Assembly (NCBI GenBank): GCA_964359785.1
Contig: CAYHWL010000088.1
Span: 1 to 6,580, forward strand
Source: JACQSU01 sp964359785
GTDB taxonomy: Archaea > Nanobdellota > Nanobdellia > Woesearchaeales > JAGWAF01
Direction of reading: 5' to 3'
Length of the DNA: 6,580 bases
Of this stretch, positions 1 through 5,779 are shown in pieces. Positions within the stretch are counted from its first letter, which is position 1. Every line of letters starts with the position of its first letter. The notes under the pieces were generated by a model. It made no database searches. It was given only the letters and a program-made list of their open reading frames with translations, and was not told where the DNA came from. Made by a program: the position numbers and the translations under genes.

Positions 1-1572
1 TGTCGCAGCTATCCAAAACAGTAGGATGAGTCCGAACTTGAAATCGTAATTTCCATCCTCATCTTTTTTGGTCATGGCAAACAGGACTCCGGCTAGAGCG
101 ATAAAGACATAGGTCCATCCACCGACGCTCCCTACGATCCCGGCTATATCCACAGTGTTTAACTCGGCTACTGTGGTGTATACATTAGGCCACATCGAGT
201 CCTTGGCAGCCTGCTGTATCATCATGAACTGGAATGGCTGCTGCACAGAATCAACAAAAAAGTGCGCATCCCTAAATGCTGTGACGAATATTGCGCTTGT
301 CAAGAAATAAACGCCCAAAATGATTCCTGTGGTAATAAGCGATTTCTTGATGAGTTCTGGTTGTGTCTTATAGTTTAATATTGCGTGCCCGATCATGTAA
401 GCTACTGTTCCGCCAAGTGCGATAAAAAAGACGTGCCACCATCCTGACCATGCCCACGCATATAGTCCAGTGAATAATCCGCCGAGTGCGGCCCAGATCC
501 ATCTTTTTTTGTTCGTGTTGGAGTCATACGCCTCAAGGTATGCCCATAAAATGAGCAATGGGAAAACTATGCTGTATACATCTGTGTCTGGCACTCCTGC
601 GCTTGTCCTGGCTAGTGTGCCAGGGTTGATAGCGGTATAGAGCGCTGCGAAGAATCCCCCGATTGTCCCTGCGAACTTGCGTCCTATGAAGAATGCAGGT
701 ATCGGCGCTAGCAACGCTATCAGGAAAGGCAGCCAAAACATTGTCTTTAGTAATGTTACTGACGGGTCCATGGCGTGCCAGATCTTGTACATCCACGCTC
801 CAAGGTGGATATGGAAGTTGTCTCCTGGTGGGATCCCCAGGGGGGCGAGGACAAATGTGTCCCAAGGTGTCCCATTTATTATCGCGTTGCCAAGGTGCCC
901 ATAGGTGACAAAATTCCACGTCTCTCGATAGTATGCGTAACTGTCGATGTCAAGGAGCATATGATCTCCTTCTGGTGTGCGAAATCTGCTTTTGAAGTAT
1001 TCTGATTGGGCTTTGATCTGCTCGGTTAACTGCGGGCCTGCGCCTTCTATGGCCTTTTGGAAATCTGCTTCGAGCATCTGGTTTTTTTGCGCAGCGCCCA
1101 TATGCGGATATTTCGAGTTTATCTGGGCTGATAGTTGGCCTTTGATGTTGTTATATAATGTGTCTTTGGCCCATGTGTCTGTGATGGGCATATTCCATGG
1201 CATCGCCCGTAGATATGCTGAAAGTATGATCGCTATTAGTATCAAGATTACCGCGTTATATTTTAGGATGGTTTTCCATGCCTGTCTTGGGTTGAATTGG
1301 ACTGTGTCTTCTTTGTCATGTTTGTGGTCTTTCTCTGCTTTGAAGATGTTCCTGATTTTTTGGGTGACTCCTGATAAGTCTATGGTCTCTTCGCTAGTCT
1401 TAGTCTGGTGGTGCTTAGATTCGGAATGCTCGATATTATGCTCATGAGCCTCCATTTTAGCCGACGATTCTGTTTTATGTTCGGTTTTTGGAGCATGGCT
1501 CTCTGTTTTTCTAAATAGATTTCCAAACCATTTTTTCGTTGCCGACAAATCAAGTTCTGTTTCTTTTGTCAC
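1..1572 (-). CDS. aglB: Oligosaccharyltransferase catalytic subunit AglB/STT3 (3' end outside window)
   Basis: Membrane enzyme that transfers a lipid-linked glycan to Asn in N-X-S/T sequons on the outer face of the membrane. Seen: 524 codons without a stop, starting at GTG 1572 with GGTGG just upstream. Residues 1-100 are a charged, His/Lys/Glu-rich cytosolic extension; the first membrane span is about 105-123. The first acidic motif is D208-I-D-S-Y-A-Y-Y-R, where D210 matches the metal-binding Asp of bacterial PglB (NDGYAF). The second is RTSAGVPDTDVYSIVFP with D329 and D331. The TIxE-type loop motif is T467-V-A-E470. Several hydrophobic spans lie between. The C-terminal WWDYG domain would lie beyond base 1, so the gene is cut by the window, not broken. 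About 85 residues (124-207) are inserted between the first span and D208. The downstream position behind the reductase gene fits an envelope cluster. An internal ATG (residue 40) is a weaker start, because a motif before it is duplicated after it. Family assignment is firm. Confidence 0.95.
   Translation of the reverse strand, partial: MTKETELDLSATKKWFGNLFRKTESHAPKTEHKTESSAKMEAHEHNIEHSESKHHQTKTSEETIDLSGVTQKIRNIFKAEKDHKHDKEDTVQFNPRQAWKTILKYNAVILILIAIILSAYLRAMPWNMPITDTWAKDTLYNNIKGQLSAQINSKYPHMGAAQKNQMLEADFQKAIEGAGPQLTEQIKAQSEYFKSRFRTPEGDHMLLDIDSYAYYRETWNFVTYGHLGNAIINGTPWDTFVLAPLGIPPGDNFHIHLGAWMYKIWHAMDPSVTLLKTMFWLPFLIALLAPIPAFFIGRKFAGTIGGFFAALYTAINPGTLARTSAGVPDTDVYSIVFPLLILWAYLEAYDSNTNKKRWIWAALGGLFTGLYAWAWSGWWHVFFIALGGTVAYMIGHAILNYKTQPELIKKSLITTGIILGVYFLTSAIFVTAFRDAHFFVDSVQQPFQFMMIQQAAKDSMWPNVYTTVAELNTVDIAGIVGSVGGWTYVFIALAGVLFAMTKKDEDGNYDFKFGLILLFWIAAT
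1342..1554 (-). repeat. Duplicated LDLS...NLF motif in the AglB N-terminal extension
   Basis: Residues 7-20 (LDLSATKKWFGNLF) and 64-77 (IDLSGVTQKIRNIF) align without gaps at an offset of 57 residues. D, L, S, N and F are identical, and L/I exchanges fill the other hydrophobic positions. The 43 residues between them are rich in His, Lys, Glu, Ser and Thr and look disordered. Each copy could form a short amphipathic helix before the first membrane span. No function is known to me for this motif. Confidence 0.6.
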
Positions 1573-1577
1573 GATAG

Positions 1578-1584
1578 ACCACCC
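1578..1584 (-). promoter_or_regulatory. Ribosome binding site of aglB, supports GTG start
   Basis: On the minus strand GGGTGGT lies 5 nt before GTG 1572. It contains the GGTG core complementary to archaeal 16S 3' ends. It decides for the GTG start over the internal ATG at 1455. Confidence 0.5.
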
Positions 1585-1604
1585 AATGGATGGCAACCCT
1601 GCCT

Positions 1605-1614
1605 TATTTTTAAA
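1605..1614 (-). promoter_or_regulatory. TATA box of aglB
   Basis: TTTAAAAATA on the minus strand sits in the 70-nt gap after the reductase stop. Transcription would begin near 1585, giving a leader of about 13 nt that just includes the ribosome site. AglB may therefore be transcribed alone as well as by read-through from the reductase gene. Confidence 0.45.
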
Positions 1615-1642
1615 TCTAACTGCAAAAACCGACTTGGACTCC

Positions 1643-2719
1643 TCAACTCAAGAATCTGGCGTACTTCCATAGACGTGGTTCTAATAAGAGCCGTAATGCG
1701 ATCCCCCATAGTCTGTCACGGTCATGGTTTGAAAGTATCCTGATATTCCTCTCATTTTGGAATATAGTTATCAAGTCCCCCCAATCTTTTTTCGTGAATC
1801 TGTCCATGGCATTTCTCATTTTGAGATGCAGCCACAGCTCTCTCCCCATCTTCTTGCGCCACAGCTTCTCATAATCATAGTTGCTATCTATGCTATTGGC
1901 CAAAGCCTCGCTTGCGATTAACCCTTGGATTATCCCCCCTCCTGTCGTAGCCTTGACTTGTAGGGCGGCATCGCCGACTAATTTGACATTCCCTTTCGAA
2001 GTGAGCGCCCAAGGGTCGTACTTTGGCACTAGTCCGCCTTGCATCGAGATGATTTTTTTCACCCCTATTTTTCTGCAGAATGAGTCAAAAAGCGGCTTTC
2101 CTCCTTTCTCTGCCAATAGGCCGATGCGCACCGTGTTACCATCTTCCGGCACGATCCATGCGAATGTTCCGATATCCGGGAAAAACTCGATGGCATTATC
2201 ATTTGAGAGTTTAGCGCGTGCTTGCACCCCCTGCCACATCTGTCGGTTGCACCACATGCCATTTTGTTTTGCGGTCATACTAAGCGGTCCGTCTGCCCCG
2301 ACCAAAAAGTCATGGGTGCGAGAAAGAGTCCTTCCAGTTTTCAGGTTCTTCACGCCAATCTGGTCTTGTCCAGTGCGTATGACATGATGTCCTGTCAATA
2401 TGTGCGCCCCTGAATCATACGCCTTATTCGCGAGTTTCTGGTCGAATGCACATCTATCAAGGATGAGGTTTGGTTTGGAAAAATTCACTTCTACAGATTT
2501 ATTCCCCGCCGTGATCCGCGCTGTATCTATCTTGTTTACACACACATCAGACACATCGACCAAGTCATGTATTTGGCTAGTCACGATCCCCGTGCATTGG
2601 AATGGCTCTCCGATGATCTTATGCTCCTCATAGATTGTCACATCATGGCCGAGTTTTGCCAATTGATACCCCGTATAGCTTCCAGCTGGACCTGCTCCCA
2701 CGATGTTTACTTTGACCAT
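1643..2719 (-). CDS. Geranylgeranyl reductase family FAD protein
   Basis: FAD-dependent reductase expected to hydrogenate the double bonds of geranylgeranyl chains in archaeal membrane lipids or in the polyprenyl glycan carrier, at the cytosolic membrane surface. Seen in 358 residues: Rossmann motif G8-A-G-P-A-G13, an acidic end to the second strand (E31/E32), the family motif GEPFQCTGIV (37-46, with C42), LDRCAFD (87-93), the second FAD motif VGADG (140-144), FAWIVP (186-191) matching the Y-x-W-x-F-P substrate-pocket motif, and GDAALQVKATTGGGI (249-263) closing the flavin site. It is slightly short for the family (usually near 390-400) but no core motif is missing. The C terminus (about 285-358) is basic and hydrophobic and may touch the membrane. 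The ATG start fits a TATA box 27 nt upstream, so the mRNA is probably leaderless. Which substrate it reduces cannot be told from sequence; other members of the flavoprotein superfamily share the fold but not the CxG and YxWxFP-type motifs. Confidence 0.9.
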   Translation of the reverse strand: MVKVNIVGAGPAGSYTGYQLAKLGHDVTIYEEHKIIGEPFQCTGIVTSQIHDLVDVSDVCVNKIDTARITAGNKSVEVNFSKPNLILDRCAFDQKLANKAYDSGAHILTGHHVIRTGQDQIGVKNLKTGRTLSRTHDFLVGADGPLSMTAKQNGMWCNRQMWQGVQARAKLSNDNAIEFFPDIGTFAWIVPEDGNTVRIGLLAEKGGKPLFDSFCRKIGVKKIISMQGGLVPKYDPWALTSKGNVKLVGDAALQVKATTGGGIIQGLIASEALANSIDSNYDYEKLWRKKMGRELWLHLKMRNAMDRFTKKDWGDLITIFQNERNIRILSNHDRDRLWGIALRLLLEPRLWKYARFLS

Positions 2720-2742
2720 CGAAGAAAAAGGGTTGTCCGCTG

Positions 2743-2750
2743 TTTATATC
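2743..2750 (-). promoter_or_regulatory. TATA box of the reductase gene
   Basis: GATATAAA on the minus strand is centred about 27 nt before the ATG at 2719, which places the transcription start at or beside the start codon. No ribosome site is visible between them, as expected for a leaderless archaeal mRNA. CATCT directly upstream resembles the CATCT of the plus-strand promoters. Confidence 0.5.
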
Positions 2751-2800
2751 AGATGCGAAAACACACGGAAGAATAATACTACTAATAAGTGACGAAAATG

Positions 2801-2815
2801 CTCATCTTTTTAAAG
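2801..2815 (+). promoter_or_regulatory. BRE/TATA promoter of the 535-aa gene
   Basis: CTCATCTTTTTAAAG has its TATA core at 2807-2814, about 29 nt before the ATG at 2840, implying a leader of 0-5 nt. It shares 13 of 15 bases with the promoter at 5715-5729, and CATCTTTTTAAA is exactly repeated at 4463-4474. It forms the plus-strand half of a 120-nt divergent promoter region shared with the reductase gene. Confidence 0.55.
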
Positions 2816-2839
2816 CACTAACCACTCTCTCGTCGGTAT

Positions 2840-4447
2840 ATGGTGACTGGACAGACAATAGAGACTCTTTTGACAAAGCCATTCAAATATATAGCCAAAG
2901 GCCTTATTCTCACCGGCGCTCTGACATTCTCATCGCTCTACGCCCAAGAACCAGCTCCAGAGGCTCCACCAGCGATCACCCAGTCCCAAGAAGAACCAAA
3001 TGCAGAACCAACAGATGACGCTCTCCCAGTCCAAGAATCACAAAAACCAGATTATGAAGGCAGACAAGACATCCCTTTCAGGAAAACATCTCCCGAAGAC
3101 CTTTCGTCAAGGCTCACGACCCTTGCCACTGAACTTATCAGGAGCCAGGCGCAAAAAAAACATGCAAGGCAGTATAGTGTCATTCTAGGCGATGTCAAGG
3201 AGACTTACTTTGATTTCATCAAGACACAGTATCCATTCATCGAAGAAAAAGACCTGCAAGCGACTTACAACTCCATGATAAAGAATAAGTTCTTCGCAGA
3301 CCGTGAGGAGTCTCTTTATCCGACGACAAACAAGGTGCTCTTAAATGAGCTTAACGAGCTTCTCGCGGACAATCTTAGATTGGCCAAGTATTTTGATAGA
3401 TTCCCAAAAGAGCTCCAAAGCCAGCTAAATAGGGAGATCGAGCTTTTGGAATCCCATAAGAAGCGTATGGTCGAGAAGGGTCACTGGGTTCCGTCGTGCC
3501 CCGATGATTTCAAGTTCTCCCAAAAATCTGCTGACCAGCTAAATGAGGCCATCAACAAAGTCATTATCAGAGCGATAAATTATCTTCCGATGGATGAGTA
3601 TCGTGAACCGATAGAACTATATCGTGTCGATAGGAATGGTTTTGTGAAACATCATCTCAATCCAGCGATCAGGACGTTTAACCCTTGCAAAAATGATGCG
3701 TCCCAAGATGATTTTAGGGTGCAGACTATCCTCCACTTCCTGCAGTATCGCAACCAATTCGCGATGGATGCATGGACGACCCCAGAAAGCTACAAGAAGT
3801 ATATGGACATGCATGAGACTCTTGGGTCTTTGATGACTCATATTTTCAGGCACACCCAAAAACACGACGATCTAAGAGGATACTTGGCATTCTCTTTACA
3901 ACCAGAACACTACATTCCCCATGGTGGGGTCTATGTGAGAGGCACAGGTGAGCCCAACTATTCTTTTGATACCACAAGAGAATTGGCAAAGGGATTCACC
4001 TGTTTGGAAGAGCACACGTCTAACATCTACAAGGATCATAAGACCATTGGCGCGTTCATAACACGTTCTTTGCTAAAGCAGCCAGTCCACGTCCTTGACC
4101 GTGCTTTCAAGAACACCGGAAGGATAGTCGAAGACATCGGTGAAGGAAAAATCGGACGTCTAGTCAGCAAAGACATCTGGCATCTGATGTATAACTACTT
4201 CGCGCTGTGCAACTATACCAATCTTCTCAAGGGCGATATTGATGCCCTGACCAACTGGATTCTCTGGGGTGCAGGTGAGACCTCCCCTCCGGAAGCGGCA
4301 TTGGCGCTAGTTCAAAGCCTGCATGATCTCTATAATGAGAAGAATGTCAAGAACAAAGGCTCTGCTCTATTGCAGGCATATTTCAACGCTAACTACCTCA
4401 TCAATGCGCCTAATGACTTGAGATATGTGGTTGACCAGATGCGTTGA
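2840..4447 (+). CDS. Exported protein of unknown family, 535 aa
   Basis: I do not recognise the family. Seen: a Sec signal peptide with basic n-region (K13, K17, K20), hydrophobic core 21-34 and an A-X-A-like site LYA|QE after residue 35; a Pro/Glu/Gln-rich acidic linker (36-75); then about 460 residues that look largely alpha-helical, with hydrophilic helices such as 163-210. There is no second clear membrane span, so it should be released or held by partners outside. Four cysteines (C220, C283, C388, C457) all lie in the exported part and could form two disulfides. Two sequons (N373-Y-S, N458-Y-T) are potential AglB targets. The region 324-361 is His-rich (H325, H334, H338, H342, H358, H361), but no HExxH or other catalytic signature is evident. 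The ATG start is supported by the signal peptide and by the TATA box 29 nt upstream. No ribosome site is visible, so the mRNA is probably leaderless. Coding is certain; function is unknown. Confidence 0.9.
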   Translation: MVTGQTIETLLTKPFKYIAKGLILTGALTFSSLYAQEPAPEAPPAITQSQEEPNAEPTDDALPVQESQKPDYEGRQDIPFRKTSPEDLSSRLTTLATELIRSQAQKKHARQYSVILGDVKETYFDFIKTQYPFIEEKDLQATYNSMIKNKFFADREESLYPTTNKVLLNELNELLADNLRLAKYFDRFPKELQSQLNREIELLESHKKRMVEKGHWVPSCPDDFKFSQKSADQLNEAINKVIIRAINYLPMDEYREPIELYRVDRNGFVKHHLNPAIRTFNPCKNDASQDDFRVQTILHFLQYRNQFAMDAWTTPESYKKYMDMHETLGSLMTHIFRHTQKHDDLRGYLAFSLQPEHYIPHGGVYVRGTGEPNYSFDTTRELAKGFTCLEEHTSNIYKDHKTIGAFITRSLLKQPVHVLDRAFKNTGRIVEDIGEGKIGRLVSKDIWHLMYNYFALCNYTNLLKGDIDALTNWILWGAGETSPPEAALALVQSLHDLYNEKNVKNKGSALLQAYFNANYLINAPNDLRYVVDQMR

Positions 4448-4462
4448 CGTAGTCTTTTAGAC

Positions 4463-4474
4463 CATCTTTTTAAA
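4463..4474 (+). promoter_or_regulatory. BRE/TATA promoter of the 394-aa gene
   Basis: CATCTTTTTAAA is identical to the element at 2803-2814 and lies in the 49-nt gap after the preceding stop. The core is centred about 26 nt before ATG 4497, the spacing of a leaderless archaeal mRNA. It also shows that this gene does not depend on read-through from its neighbour. Confidence 0.6.
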
Positions 4475-4496
4475 TTTGATTCCCCTACTCGCATTC

Positions 4497-5681
4497 ATGG
4501 CTGATGATTGGGATGCATTTCTTGCAGATTATTACAGAGACATCGAGAGGAAGATGCCACGTCTCCCTAATATGCCTTCTTATGATATAGCTTCTATCGC
4601 TCAAAAATCATACAAGGAAGCCAGGGAATCATTAGGGATTGCGGACATTACAGTTGATATCTTGCGATCTAGATTATATAATGCCAAAGGCATCCTCGAT
4701 CTGGAATTTCTAACAAAGACTTCCCCTGCATTTAGGGATTTCAAGACAGACTATGATTCCCGCGCGCGAAGGCTAGCTGTAGAGCACAAGCGTCTCTCCA
4801 GGCTTAGGGACGGAATTAATGCAGTACCCAAACACAACACCCCGACAGACTCGCTTCTGGCCCCAAACACTGTCAACATCGCCAACACCCAAGAAGAGCC
4901 CGTCTCTCCAGCCAATTCAACGCCTGCCAATCAAAACTACGAGCAACCAAAACCAAACGTCGCTCTTGAGATGAAACTTGAGACACTTCATGAGATAAAA
5001 AAATCGATAGAGGACGGATTTTTCTCTGCTTGGCGATGGCTCACATTCTACTCCCTGGCAGGTATTGCGACGATGGGGATAGCTTACACTCAATTGGATG
5101 ATTCTCTCGAATCCCAAAGAAAGGGGAATCCCAAAACCAACTCTTCCGTCCAGGCTGTCGATTACACCACAAAATTCATCGCTCTGGAATTTCAATTACG
5201 CGAGCTTACAAAAAGACAGACAACGCCTTCGGTGATTGTCACTGGCACTCAAGAGCTTGCTGATCGGCTGTCGACTCTTGAGTCCAATGTAGCGACAGCA
5301 TTAAGATCGATCCCAAGAGAGATCAATTCCACTCAAGTCCAGGAAATGAACCAAAAGATCGCATCCGTTTCACAGGCGATCCAATCGATTCCCCCATCGG
5401 TCCAGTCGACCGAAATCCAGAGGATCTACCAAATACTTGATAGTCTAAGCGAGTCCATAAAGAGAAAGCCTGCCCAAACAACGGCCACAGTCACCAAAAT
5501 CGTCCAAGACCCTGCTCTGTTAAAAGAGATCCAAACCCTACGAGAGCAAAACCAATCAATCAAGATGCAGTATGAAAAATTGAAAAATCTCAAACCTCAA
5601 CCAAGAGCGGATCCATCACCCAAGCCCAGCGCCAAGCCAAACTCAAAGCTTGAAAATGCGCTCGACGATGCAGAGTACTGA
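4497..5681 (+). CDS. Single-span membrane protein with 26-residue repeats and coiled coil, 394 aa
   Basis: Not a family I recognise. Start: ATG 4497 (MADDWDAF). A longer frame from TTG 4476 would begin only 2 nt past the TATA box, before any transcript could start, so it is rejected. Seen: no signal peptide; a charged helical N-terminal domain (1-108); a polar linker rich in Asn, Pro, Gln and Thr (110-156); a helix (157-175); one membrane span about 179-199. Charges before the span are basic (K168, K169, R180) and after it acidic (D201, D202, E205), so N-in/C-out is predicted. The outer part (205-394) is dominated by predicted coiled coil (225-365), includes two tandem 26-residue units (265-316) and ends in a Pro/Lys/Ser tail. 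Outside sequons are N215-S-S and N277-S-T. No cysteine is present. Length and topology suggest a stalk or scaffold bridging cytosol and surface; that role is inference. Its own promoter precedes it, and a T-rich stretch follows the stop. Confidence 0.88.
   Translation: MADDWDAFLADYYRDIERKMPRLPNMPSYDIASIAQKSYKEARESLGIADITVDILRSRLYNAKGILDLEFLTKTSPAFRDFKTDYDSRARRLAVEHKRLSRLRDGINAVPKHNTPTDSLLAPNTVNIANTQEEPVSPANSTPANQNYEQPKPNVALEMKLETLHEIKKSIEDGFFSAWRWLTFYSLAGIATMGIAYTQLDDSLESQRKGNPKTNSSVQAVDYTTKFIALEFQLRELTKRQTTPSVIVTGTQELADRLSTLESNVATALRSIPREINSTQVQEMNQKIASVSQAIQSIPPSVQSTEIQRIYQILDSLSESIKRKPAQTTATVTKIVQDPALLKEIQTLREQNQSIKMQYEKLKNLKPQPRADPSPKPSAKPNSKLENALDDAEY
5289..5444 (+). repeat. Two tandem 26-residue coding repeats
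   Basis: Residues 265-290 and 291-316 of the 394-aa protein align without gaps. Conserved positions include V1, A4, S7-I8-P9, S14-T15, Q18 and Q22, with I/V/L/M exchanges at positions 5, 12, 17, 20 and 24. A degenerate third unit starts at 317 (LSESIKRKP), keeping P9. The Pro after each S-I suggests short helices separated by kinks, not one continuous coiled coil. Confidence 0.7.
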
Positions 5682-5693
5682 TTTTATATTTTT
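5682..5693 (+). terminator. T-rich possible terminator after the 394-aa gene
   Basis: TTTTATATTTTT follows the stop codon directly on the coding strand. Archaeal termination often uses such U-rich tracts without a hairpin, and no stem is visible here. The call rests only on position and composition. Confidence 0.35.
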
Positions 5694-5714
5694 CTCGACG
5701 GAATTTCATTATTC

Positions 5715-5729
5715 CTCAACTTTATAAAG
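5715..5729 (+). promoter_or_regulatory. BRE/TATA promoter of the PAPQAP-repeat gene
   Basis: CTCAACTTTATAAAG, TATA core 5721-5728, matches the promoter at 2801-2815 in 13 of 15 bases. Transcription would start near 5750, leaving a leader of about 30 nt that includes a strong ribosome site. A second AT-rich run at 5754-5763 is too close to the ATG to serve as TATA box. Confidence 0.5.
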
Positions 5730-5763
5730 ATGTTACTACTTCCAAACAGTAAAAGTATATATT

Positions 5764-5771
5764 GGTGGAGG
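5764..5771 (+). promoter_or_regulatory. Strong ribosome binding site, fixes ATG 5780
   Basis: GGTGGAGG, with GGAGG ending 8 nt before the ATG. It is the best ribosome site in the window and contrasts with the apparently leaderless starts of the two plus-strand genes before it. Confidence 0.65.
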
Positions 5772-5779
5772 AGTTCAAA

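Noticed and set aside
533..919. Minus-strand open frame of 128 codons
   Set aside because: It overlaps aglB on the same strand in another frame, across the catalytic DTD motif; no start signal or domain supports it.
977..1447. Plus-strand open frame of 156 codons
   Set aside because: It lies opposite the aglB coding frame, which carries clear family motifs; its Trp/Cys/Ser-rich translation looks like an antisense shadow.
1881..2387. Plus-strand open frame of 168 codons
   Set aside because: It is the antisense of the reductase gene, whose FAD motifs are unmistakable in the other frame.
3806..3865. Zinc protease HExxH motif in the His-rich part of the 535-aa protein
   Set aside because: The segment reads HETLG and later HIFRH; neither gives HExxH, and no partner Glu motif is visible.
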